Source: Candidatus Cloacimonadota bacterium (GTDB lineage: Bacteria; Cloacimonadota; Cloacimonadia; Cloacimonadales; Cloacimonadaceae). Taken from it: a DNA stretch of 8,492 bases. A program made the translations under genes and the position numbers. The stretch is taken from the NCBI GenBank assembly GCA_023230025.1, contig JALNYD010000114.1:1-8492 (forward strand). Direction: 5' to 3'. Positions 1 through 5,559 of the stretch are shown piece after piece; the first letter of the stretch is position 1; each line of letters opens with the position of its first letter. The notes under the pieces are model-generated. The model was not told where the DNA came from and did not search any database. It was given only the letters and a program-made list of their open reading frames with translations.

Positions 1-110
1 ATACCGGCCTTTCCACCGGACCTCATCTGCATTATGAAGTTCAATACAAAGAAGGCAAGGTTAACCCCGCCAATTATTTGAACCGGATCGAAGCCTATGC
101 CTCTCGCTGA
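1..110 (+). CDS. M23 family metallopeptidase, C-terminal end (partial)
   Basis: This is the last 35 codons of a gene that begins before the window; the reading frame starts at base 3 and stops with TGA at 108-110. The segment TGLSTGPHLHYEV carries the HxH zinc-ligand motif and the STGPHLH context typical of M23 (LytM/peptidase M23) domains, followed by the usual VNPANYL tail. M23 enzymes cut peptide cross-links in peptidoglycan in the periplasm, and catalytically dead relatives (EnvC-like) activate amidases. The visible HxH is intact, which favours an active enzyme, but the other zinc ligands lie upstream and cannot be checked. The gene overlaps the next one by 14 bases, so the two are probably cotranscribed. 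The family call is firm; the exact role is not known from this fragment. Confidence 0.87.
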   Translation, partial: TGLSTGPHLHYEVQYKEGKVNPANYLNRIEAYASR

Positions 111-738
111 GCGTACTGCTTATATCATCACTCATTATGCCCCCAAAGAGATCCTCTCTGGATACAACAATATCAGCGGTGATATTTACGCTGTGGATGA
201 GGGGCTGCAGACGGTTGATGCTTTGGGGCTTAAGCCCTGCTACATCATTGGTGATTTTGATTCCGTTAATCAGGGGCTTTTAAGCCAGTATCAGGCTACG
301 CCCATCATCCGGCATGAAACCAAGAAAGATGAAACCGATACAGAACTGGCATTGCAATTCTGCGTAGCCAGCGGCAAATATCAGAAGATTGTGATCTGCA
401 ACGACATGCAGGGGCGCTTTGATCATGCTCTGGCGATTGTCCAGAATCTCTGCTGGCTGCATGGGCTGGGATTGGACGCCTGCATTGAAAATGCCATGCA
501 GCGCATATTTTTTTTGCAAAATCATAGTTTACTGCAAGTTCCCGAGGGGACTCTGCTATCTTTAATTCCCTGGAGCGATGAGGCGTGTTTTGAGTATTCC
601 GTGGGTTTGGCATATTCCTTGGATAATCTCAAGATTTACCATCATCAAAGCCGGGGTATCAGCAATGTATGTATTGCCAATGAAGTGGAGATCGCCCTCG
701 AAAGTGGCTTGGTTCTGGCCATCCTGAGTTATCCATAA
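97..738 (+). CDS. thiN: Thiamine pyrophosphokinase
   Basis: The predicted 213-residue cytoplasmic enzyme transfers pyrophosphate from ATP to thiamine to make thiamine diphosphate. The length matches the stand-alone bacterial ThiN type (about 210-220 residues). Motifs run in the family order: VDEG at 33-36 (equivalent of the ADGG/VDRG turn), GDFDS at 52-56, KDETDTELAL at 77-86 (Mg-nucleotide site acidic residues D78 and D81), GRFDH at 106-110, and SRGISN at 185-190 in the C-terminal beta domain that helps bind thiamine. The start at 97 lies inside the end of the M23 gene with only a weak upstream purine signal (GGA at 85-87), so it probably depends on coupling to the upstream gene. The first motif begins about 30 residues in, as expected, so I see no better start. 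No thiamine biosynthesis gene is adjacent, which fits a role in activating salvaged thiamine. Confidence 0.9.
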   Translation: MPLAERTAYIITHYAPKEILSGYNNISGDIYAVDEGLQTVDALGLKPCYIIGDFDSVNQGLLSQYQATPIIRHETKKDETDTELALQFCVASGKYQKIVICNDMQGRFDHALAIVQNLCWLHGLGLDACIENAMQRIFFLQNHSLLQVPEGTLLSLIPWSDEACFEYSVGLAYSLDNLKIYHHQSRGISNVCIANEVEIALESGLVLAILSYP

Positions 739-1529
739 TGCTAAAGAGCCACTCCATGCACAAACTGCTTACTCTGCTGATCTTAATACTGCTGATCTTT
801 ACCCTTAGGGCAGAAAGCAGTTACTTTGCTGAATATTTGATCTCATATCCCAAAAGCGTAGGCTCCGGTTTGCAGCAACCTCTGAAGTGGCAGGGCGAAC
901 AATGGCTATTGGCATCCGGAATTGTGCTCAGCATCGGAGCTTTATATGTTGTGGATGAAGAAATCCAGGATTTTGCGCAGGATAATAAGAGCGATCTGAG
1001 CCAAAATATTATGCAGATAGGCAAACAATTCGGGGAAGGGAAATATGTGTTGCCTGCTATTGGCACCAGCATTTTGGGGGGTTACATCGCGGGCAGTGAA
1101 AAGACCATGGATACAGGCTTGCTATGCCTGAAAAGCTTTGTGCTTTCACAAGGGGTTACGCAAAGTCTGAAGCTGGTTACTCAGCGCTATCGTCCCTCTG
1201 CGGGACGGGGCAAGGAACTTTTTAATGGAAACGGAATCAGCCGCAAACGGGATAGCTTTCCCTCCGGACACAGCACCATTGCCTGGAGTATAGCCCCGAT
1301 TCTGGCAGAGCAATATCAGCAACAAAGATGGGTGGCACCTGTCGCTTATGGAGTTGCCGGTTTGTGCTCCATCTCCCGGGTGCATGACAATAACCATTGG
1401 AGCAGTGATGTCCTTACCGGTGCGCTTATTGGGTACTTTGCCGCCAAACTGGTTTTGAACAGCACTCCACGCTTGGAACTAAGCCCCCTGGCCAATGCGG
1501 AAGGCTTGGGATTCAGGTTCTACTTCTAA
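738..1529 (+). CDS. PAP2-superfamily membrane phosphatase
   Basis: The protein is 263 residues if it starts at 738. All three phosphatidic acid phosphatase signatures are present: KLVTQRYRP (K145 to P153, the KX6RP motif), PSGH at 175-178, and SRVHDNNHWSSD with SR at 213-214, H220 and D224 (SRX5HX3D). The family removes phosphate from lipid phosphates or prenyl diphosphates, with the active site on the outer face of the inner membrane. Residues 9-24 are strongly hydrophobic and look like a signal peptide or anchor. Further hydrophobic stretches lie near 56-72, 103-118, 198-212 and 225-240. The ATG at 738 shares its A with the previous stop codon. A second in-frame ATG at 756 has a purine-rich site (AAAGAG, 743-748) seven bases upstream and would place the signal sequence right at the N-terminus, so 756 may be the true start. 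The substrate could be undecaprenyl diphosphate or a lipid phosphate; the sequence does not decide. Confidence 0.9.
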   Translation: MLKSHSMHKLLTLLILILLIFTLRAESSYFAEYLISYPKSVGSGLQQPLKWQGEQWLLASGIVLSIGALYVVDEEIQDFAQDNKSDLSQNIMQIGKQFGEGKYVLPAIGTSILGGYIAGSEKTMDTGLLCLKSFVLSQGVTQSLKLVTQRYRPSAGRGKELFNGNGISRKRDSFPSGHSTIAWSIAPILAEQYQQQRWVAPVAYGVAGLCSISRVHDNNHWSSDVLTGALIGYFAAKLVLNSTPRLELSPLANAEGLGFRFYF

Positions 1530-1545
1530 TCCAGACACGGTGCTT

Positions 1546-1567
1546 CAAGCAAAGACAATAATGCTTG
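1546..1567 (+). terminator. Possible weak hairpin after the PAP2 gene
   Basis: CAAGCA at 1546-1551 can pair with TGCTTG at 1562-1567 around a 10-base loop, and a TTTT run follows at 1574-1577. The stem is only six base pairs, the loop is large and the T-run is short and displaced. If it terminates transcription at all it is probably partial. It sits between the stop at 1529 and the promoter candidate at 1582. Confidence 0.25.
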
Positions 1568-1575
1568 TGACAATT

Positions 1576-1593
1576 TTCTGATTGACAGAATCA
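1576..1593. promoter_or_regulatory. Overlapping inverted repeats on the -35 box (possible operator)
   Basis: Two interleaved five-base inverted repeats cover the candidate -35 element: TTCTG (1576-1580) with CAGAA (1586-1590), and TGATT (1579-1583) with AATCA (1589-1593). Each has a five-base centre. A repressor bound here would block the promoter. The arms are short, so chance is a real alternative, and no regulator gene is visible in the window. Confidence 0.22.
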
Positions 1594-1608
1594 CTTATAT
1601 CTTATACA
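1582..1608 (+). promoter_or_regulatory. Candidate sigma70-type promoter for the xseB operon
   Basis: A perfect TTGACA (-35) lies at 1582-1587 and TATACA (-10, five of six matches to TATAAT) at 1603-1608, separated by 15 bases, slightly shorter than the optimal 17. Transcription would begin near 1615, leaving a leader of about 20 bases before the xseB start at 1635, enough for its GGGAG ribosome site at 1624-1628. This is the only gap in the window large enough for a promoter, which supports the call. Confidence 0.5.
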
Positions 1609-1634
1609 AGACCTAAAACGATTGGGAGATTCGC

Positions 1635-1859
1635 ATGAACGATACAAATCTTGATGAACTCAGTTTTGAAGCCTCCTTGAAAGGTCTGGAAGAGATTGTG
1701 GAGAAGCTCTCGGGAAGCTCCAATGATCTGGAAGATATGCTTCGCCTCTATGCCGAAGGAGTGAAGTATCTCAAACACTGTCAAGCCAAGCTGGGCGAGG
1801 CGGAAGCAAGAATCAGGATTCTGAGCGAAGAACTTCCCACAAAGGCAGAGGAGAACTAA
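1635..1859 (+). CDS. xseB: Exodeoxyribonuclease VII small subunit
   Basis: The 74-residue protein matches the small, helical XseB subunit. The family pattern is clear: SFEASLKGLEEIVEKLSG near the start, then the LEDMLRLYAEGVKYLKHCQ helix and an acidic, lysine-bearing coiled-coil tail. In the family, XseB binds XseA in several copies to form exonuclease VII, which degrades single-stranded DNA to short oligonucleotides. The start has a good GGGAG site at 1624-1628, six bases upstream. It is the first gene after the promoter candidate. Its stop at 1857-1859 lies two bases before the next start, and its end carries that gene's ribosome site. The large subunit xseA is not adjacent in this window, so it must be elsewhere in the genome if the enzyme is functional. 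Confidence 0.9.
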   Translation: MNDTNLDELSFEASLKGLEEIVEKLSGSSNDLEDMLRLYAEGVKYLKHCQAKLGEAEARIRILSEELPTKAEEN

Positions 1860-1861
1860 AG

Positions 1862-2752
1862 ATGGATCCATTTGTACTGCTTAAAAAGGACATGAAAGAG
1901 AAGCAAGAGCAGGTAAACATCATCCTTGATCGTTACCTGCCACGCAAAGACGAGTATCCCAAGGAAATCCACAAAGCCTTGCGTTATAGCACCTTTGCCG
2001 GAGGTAAGCGCCTGCGGCCCTATCTTACCATGCTGGCATATCAGCTTTACAAGGATAATCTGGATCCCATCACTCCGGTGGCAGCAGCCATCGAGATGGT
2101 GCATACCTTTTCTCTGATCCATGACGACCTCCCGGATATTGATGATGACGAATATCGCCGGGGGAAAAAATCCTGCCATGCCGTATTTGGCGATGGGGTG
2201 GCGTTATTGGCCGCAGATTCCCTTTTGATCAATGCCTTTGAGATCATCACCTATGCCGAGATCGACGATGCCCTGAAGGTACAATTTGTCCGGGAACTGG
2301 CTCAGGAATCCGGGATTAAAGGCTTGATTGCCGGTCAAATGCTGGACATCGAATCTGAAGGCAAGAAGGTGGATAAGAAAACTCTGAACTTCATCCACAA
2401 CAATAAAACTGCCGGAATGATCAACATCGCCCTGCGCTTTGGCGCCCTGGGTGCAAAAGCACCGGCCAAAGAGCTGAGCGTTATCGAAGAGTATGGCAGC
2501 AAAATCGGCCTGGTGTTTCAGATTGTTGATGACTTGCTGGATATTGAGGGCAGCTCTGCCAAGCTAGGTAAAACCACTGGTAAAGACGAGGCTCAGGGCA
2601 AGGCTACCTTCCCCGCAGTGTATGGAGTCGAAGAAAGCCGCAAGATGGCGCATGACCTCACCGAACAGGCCAAAACCGCAATCTCCACTTTGGGTGATCG
2701 CTCTCTGAAACTCAGGATTCTGGCAGATCATCTGCTCAGCCGCAAATCATGA
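1862..2752 (+). CDS. ispA: Farnesyl/geranyl diphosphate synthase (class IspA polyprenyl synthetase)
   Basis: The 296-residue enzyme condenses isopentenyl diphosphate with allylic diphosphates to make short prenyl diphosphates in the cytoplasm, feeding undecaprenyl phosphate and quinone synthesis. Motifs: GGKRLRP at 47-53; first Asp-rich motif DDLPDIDDD at 88-96, with the two-residue insertion usual in bacterial enzymes, followed by RRGKKSCH; GQMLD at 158-162; KTAG near 182; second Asp-rich motif DDLLD at 223-227; then GKTTGKD. Five residues before the first motif sits a bulky F83, which in this family usually limits the product to C15, so farnesyl diphosphate is the likely product (inference). 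The length is close to that of E. coli IspA (299). The ATG at 1862 has AGGAG at 1849-1853, eight bases upstream, inside the end of xseB. The xseB-ispA order is conserved in many bacteria, which supports both calls. Confidence 0.92.
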   Translation: MDPFVLLKKDMKEKQEQVNIILDRYLPRKDEYPKEIHKALRYSTFAGGKRLRPYLTMLAYQLYKDNLDPITPVAAAIEMVHTFSLIHDDLPDIDDDEYRRGKKSCHAVFGDGVALLAADSLLINAFEIITYAEIDDALKVQFVRELAQESGIKGLIAGQMLDIESEGKKVDKKTLNFIHNNKTAGMINIALRFGALGAKAPAKELSVIEEYGSKIGLVFQIVDDLLDIEGSSAKLGKTTGKDEAQGKATFPAVYGVEESRKMAHDLTEQAKTAISTLGDRSLKLRILADHLLSRKS

Positions 2753-3183
2753 AATTAAGCTATCAGAGGTTGCATCCCAATGCAATCGAGCCCCAAAGGA
2801 TGAGTGAGCATGCTTCGGGCTATGACCTCTTTGCCTGTTTGGATCAGGCTTGCATATTAGCTCCCGGGCAAAGGGAAGCAATCGCCACCGGCATCGCTCT
2901 GGCTATCCCGGAAGGTTATGAAGCCCAGATTCGTCCCCGCAGTGGCCTGGCTTTGAAATGTGGCCTTGGCGTGCTCAACAGCCCCGGCACCATTGATGCA
3001 GACTATCGGGGAGAAATCAAGGTCATCCTGGTCAACCTGGGCAGCCAGGATGTGATCATTGAACCCGGAATGCGCATTGCCCAGATGGTTTTTCACAAGA
3101 TAGAAGTCTTCAATCTGCAGGAATGTGATTCCCTGAAAGAGACCCTCCGCAATGCCGGAGGCTTTGGACACACTGGTACTTGA
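2749..3183 (+). CDS. dut: Deoxyuridine 5'-triphosphate nucleotidohydrolase (dUTPase)
   Basis: The 144-residue protein has all five motifs of the trimeric dUTPase family: SGYDLFA at 23-29, RPRSG at 62-66, LNSPGTIDADYRGEI at 76-90 with the likely catalytic D83 and the sugar-stacking Y86, RIAQMVF at 109-115, and the C-terminal arm RNAGGFGHTG at 134-143. It hydrolyses dUTP to dUMP and pyrophosphate, keeping uracil out of DNA and supplying dUMP for thymidylate synthesis. The length is typical. Its ATG overlaps the ispA stop as ATGA (2749-2752), a standard sign of translational coupling. The last bases of the gene contain the ribosome site of nadA. Confidence 0.95.
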   Translation: MKLSYQRLHPNAIEPQRMSEHASGYDLFACLDQACILAPGQREAIATGIALAIPEGYEAQIRPRSGLALKCGLGVLNSPGTIDADYRGEIKVILVNLGSQDVIIEPGMRIAQMVFHKIEVFNLQECDSLKETLRNAGGFGHTGT

Positions 3184-3186
3184 GGT
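3182..3186 (+). promoter_or_regulatory. Ribosome binding site fixing the nadA start
   Basis: GAGGT, overlapping the dut stop codon TGA (3181-3183), lies four bases before the ATG at 3191. It argues for that start rather than the upstream in-frame ATG at 3152, which lacks a clear site and would overlap the essential dUTPase C-terminal motif. Confidence 0.6.
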
Positions 3187-3190
3187 ACAC

Positions 3191-4093
3191 ATGAAAGATA
3201 TCGCTCAAACTATAAAACTGCTGAAAGAGAAAAAGCAAGCTCTGATCCTGGCGCATAACTATCAGGCTCTGGAAATCCAGGATCTGGCCGATTACCGGGG
3301 TGATTCCTTGCAGCTTTCGATCCTGAGTGCAGAGCTGAATAGCCCTCTGATCATTTTCTGCGGAGTAAGGTTTATGGCGGAAACCGCTGCTATCCTGAAC
3401 CCGGAATCCAAAGTGATCCTGCCGGTGCAGGATGCCGGCTGTCCCATGGCGGATATGATCAATGGCGATCAATTAAGAGAGTTCAAGGCTCAATACCCAG
3501 ACTCTGTGGTGGTGTGCTATGTAAACTCCACGGTGGAAGTCAAGGCAGAAAGCGATATTTGCTGCACTTCCTCCAATGCCCTGAAAGTGGTTTCCTCAAT
3601 TGATAAGGACAAGACCATTCTCTTTGTTCCTGACCGCAATCTGGGTAGCTGGGTAGCAAAGGTCAGTGGGCGCAAGATCATCACCTGGAATGGCTATTGC
3701 CCCACCCATCAATGGGGATTCACAGCCCAGGATATCCAGGAAATGCGCACCTCACATCCGGATTATGAGCTTCTGGTGCATCCGGAGTGCGACCCCTTGA
3801 TCGTTGCAGAAGCAGACCACGTGATGTCCACCGGCGGGATGGTCAATTATCTACAGGAACATGACCGCTTGATCATCGCCACGGAAAATGGGCTCACAGA
3901 TTATTTGAAGCATATCCATCCCGAGAAGAAGATCATCAGTCTATCGCCCAAAGCCATCTGCCAGAATATGCGGAAGACCCGGATAGAGGATGTGCTTTCC
4001 GCTTTGCAGGATGAGCAATATCACATTCAGGTAGAGCCGGATATAGCCCGGAAGGCCAGGCTCAGCATCGATCGCATGCTGGCCATAAAGTAA
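3191..4093 (+). CDS. nadA: Quinolinate synthase A
   Basis: With the start at 3191 the protein has 300 residues, the usual length for the compact bacterial NadA type. NadA condenses iminoaspartate with dihydroxyacetone phosphate to quinolinate, the precursor of NAD, using a [4Fe-4S] cluster. The three expected cluster ligands are visible: C84 in DAGCPMAD, C170 in WNGYCPTH and C257 in AICQNM. Their spacing of 86 and 87 residues mirrors well-studied family members. Active-site H22 and Y24 lie in LAHNYQ, and other conserved blocks are CTSSNA at 125-130, PDRNLG, HPEC at 197-200, STGGM and TENGL. An extra in-frame ATG at 3152 would add 13 residues, but the GAGGT site supports 3191. The partner genes nadB and nadC are not in the window. 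The gene follows dut directly in the same operon. Confidence 0.96.
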   Translation: MKDIAQTIKLLKEKKQALILAHNYQALEIQDLADYRGDSLQLSILSAELNSPLIIFCGVRFMAETAAILNPESKVILPVQDAGCPMADMINGDQLREFKAQYPDSVVVCYVNSTVEVKAESDICCTSSNALKVVSSIDKDKTILFVPDRNLGSWVAKVSGRKIITWNGYCPTHQWGFTAQDIQEMRTSHPDYELLVHPECDPLIVAEADHVMSTGGMVNYLQEHDRLIIATENGLTDYLKHIHPEKKIISLSPKAICQNMRKTRIEDVLSALQDEQYHIQVEPDIARKARLSIDRMLAIK

Positions 4094-4096
4094 GGA
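4092..4096 (+). promoter_or_regulatory. Ribosome binding site supporting a TTG start
   Basis: AAGGA overlaps the nadA stop region and ends six bases before the TTG at 4103. No ATG or GTG lies upstream of the conserved N-terminal part with a comparable site, so this decides for the rare TTG start of the methyltransferase. Confidence 0.55.
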
Positions 4097-4102
4097 TTTT
4101 GC

Positions 4103-4714
4103 TTGAGCGTGATCCGGGAAGTAGCGCTCCCTTTTGCCGGCAAAACGATCAGGCAAAACACTCTGGCACAAGCTGTATCACAAGCCAGTGCAATGCTGGT
4201 GGAGGCGGCTATCCAAAGCTTCCCAAATCTGACACTGCAGGTTTTGGAAATGGGCTGCGGATGTGGCATTGTAAGCATCATGTGCGCCCTTTCCAGATCT
4301 GAGTGGAAGATTACTGGAATCGATATTCAACCCGAACTCGTAGCCCTGGCCAGAGAAAACGCTGCAGCCTGTGAGCTGGACATAGATTTTCATTGTGCAG
4401 ACCTGCGCGAATACGAAGGAGTCTATGATGTGATCGTTACCAATCCTCCCTGGCAGAAACAAGGCAGTGGCTTGCTATCTCCCCATCCCCAGCGTAATCT
4501 CAGCCGCGTGGAATTAAGCTGTGCAATGCCAGAGCTTTTGCAAGCAATCAGGCGTTGTTTAGCTCCCCAGGGGCAGGCAATTGTGATCTATCCACAGCAT
4601 CGGCTTGAAGACCTTGAAGAAGCGAGCAATGAGACTTCTCTTGACATTATTGAGTGTCATACTCAAAGTGGTAATAAAGCATACTTTTGTGCAAAGCTAA
4701 TGATAGGAAACTGA
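4103..4714 (+). CDS. TrmN6-like class I SAM-dependent methyltransferase
   Basis: The 203-residue protein has a class I S-adenosylmethionine fold: motif I VLEMGCGCG at 47-55, an acidic end of strand 2 at GIDIQ (72-76), an ADLRE segment near 99-103, and the catalytic-type NPPW tetrad at 114-117. NPP(Y/F/W) marks enzymes that methylate amino groups of adenine, cytosine or glutamine. The segment after NPPW (GSGLLSPHPQRNLSRVE) and the later LAPQGQAIVIYPQHRL resemble TrmN6/YfiC, which methylates adenine 37 of tRNA-Val. A tRNA or other RNA substrate is therefore likely but not proven; a HemK-type or DNA target is possible. Translation appears to begin at a TTG codon at 4103, with AAGGA six bases upstream. 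It follows nadA after nine bases, and its stop is two bases before the next start. Confidence 0.75.
   Translation: MSVIREVALPFAGKTIRQNTLAQAVSQASAMLVEAAIQSFPNLTLQVLEMGCGCGIVSIMCALSRSEWKITGIDIQPELVALARENAAACELDIDFHCADLREYEGVYDVIVTNPPWQKQGSGLLSPHPQRNLSRVELSCAMPELLQAIRRCLAPQGQAIVIYPQHRLEDLEEASNETSLDIIECHTQSGNKAYFCAKLMIGN
4650..4666. repeat. 17-base perfect-arm palindrome near the end of the methyltransferase gene
   Basis: TTGAGT (4650-4655) and ACTCAA (4661-4666) are perfect inverted copies around a five-base centre. A TTGACA hexamer lies just upstream at 4641-4646. The site is about 50 bases before the FtsX-like gene. It could be an operator, an RNA hairpin or chance. No convincing -10 box at proper spacing was found. 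Confidence 0.25.
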
Positions 4715-4716
4715 TA

Positions 4717-5559
4717 ATGAACACACGATTTTATCTGATCATCGCCCTTTTGATCATACTTTACGGTGCCTGGGCTTTTTTGGCACACACTCATGGCATG
4801 AGCGCTTTTACCCGCTATGAAGCTCTGGCCGAGCTTCCCGTCTATGCCTATGTGGCAGATACAAGCATGGTTGCACCCATTCTCAGTGAAATTGACCCCC
4901 TTCCTGGGATTGCCAATGTTCAACACGAAACCGGTTTTCAGGCGGCTCAGGAATTGATCGAATCCTATAGCATTCCGCTTTCCGAGAGCAGCATTGCCGA
5001 TTATCAATTTCCAGATCTTATCACCATCAGCTTTATACCTGGAGCAAGCAATCCAGAGGCAAAAGCCAGACTGATGGACATTCTGCGCAAGTATATCGAT
5101 GAAACCGATATCGATAGCCAAAGCAACGCTTTCAGCAAGATCCTGCAGGAGTTGGATTGGATCCTGCAGCGCAGTATTATCTTCAACATCTATGCGGCGA
5201 TAATGATGCTGATCATCTTTATCTTCATCCGCCTTAGTTATGAACTGCACATCTATCTGAAAAACAAACAGAAAATGGTGAGTGTAGTTGATGTAATGCG
5301 GCACAACCGCTTGAACGCATCTCACACCTGGATTATGCTCTTGCTGCCGGTTTCATTGGTGGCAATCAGCTATTATGGAGGATGGTATCTGGGATGGTGG
5401 CAAGCTCTGGTGGCCTGGTGGGTGTTTGTGGTAATGGCTTTCACAGCCATCATCGCCAGTCTGGTGATTGTGATGATGCTGCGGGTCTATGAGCATGATC
5501 GCATTTTGAATCAAAGTCCCTCGGGCAGCAGCGTTTCTGATGAGGTTGAAAATGTATAA
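4717..5559 (+). CDS. FtsX-like four-helix membrane protein
   Basis: The 280-residue protein starts at 4717, where AGGAAA at 4705-4710 gives a good ribosome site six bases upstream; a longer in-frame reading is possible but has no such signal. Its layout is one membrane helix (about 5-24), a roughly 130-residue extracytoplasmic domain (25-153), then three helices near 154-173, 204-226 and 232-256 and a short polar tail. This is the topology of FtsX, the membrane partner of the ATPase FtsE that controls peptidoglycan hydrolases at division. The loop KQKMVSVVDVMRHNRLNAS between helices 2 and 3 resembles the equivalent FtsX loop (charged residues, then a short amphipathic helix). Sequence similarity is loose and no ftsE is adjacent, so the call rests mainly on topology. 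It may be a divergent FtsX, a paralogue, or an unrelated membrane protein. It overlaps pgsA by eight bases. Confidence 0.5.
   Translation: MNTRFYLIIALLIILYGAWAFLAHTHGMSAFTRYEALAELPVYAYVADTSMVAPILSEIDPLPGIANVQHETGFQAAQELIESYSIPLSESSIADYQFPDLITISFIPGASNPEAKARLMDILRKYIDETDIDSQSNAFSKILQELDWILQRSIIFNIYAAIMMLIIFIFIRLSYELHIYLKNKQKMVSVVDVMRHNRLNASHTWIMLLLPVSLVAISYYGGWYLGWWQALVAWWVFVVMAFTAIIASLVIVMMLRVYEHDRILNQSPSGSSVSDEVENV

Noticed and set aside
33..56. Apparent change of the ADGG motif in thiamine pyrophosphokinase to VDEG (encoded around 193-204)
   Set aside because: The coordinates here are residue numbers of that protein; stand-alone bacterial ThiN proteins commonly have VDxG at this place, so it is not a lost catalytic motif.
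1602..2398. Several antisense open frames over xseB and ispA
   Set aside because: They lie opposite genes with complete family motifs, lack ribosome sites and recognisable domains, and fit shadow frames of a biased coding strand.
3152..3190. Upstream start for nadA adding 13 residues
   Set aside because: It would begin inside the dUTPase gene without a good ribosome site; the start at 3191 with GAGGT fits family length.
3110..3472. Antisense open frame of 120 codons over the dut-nadA junction
   Set aside because: Both genes beneath it are unambiguous, with intact catalytic motifs; the antisense translation shows no family pattern.
4663..5325. Antisense open frame of 220 codons opposite the FtsX-like gene
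   Set aside because: It is long, but the + strand frame has a good ribosome site, coherent membrane topology and operon spacing; the antisense product looks like low-pattern sequence with no signal or domain.
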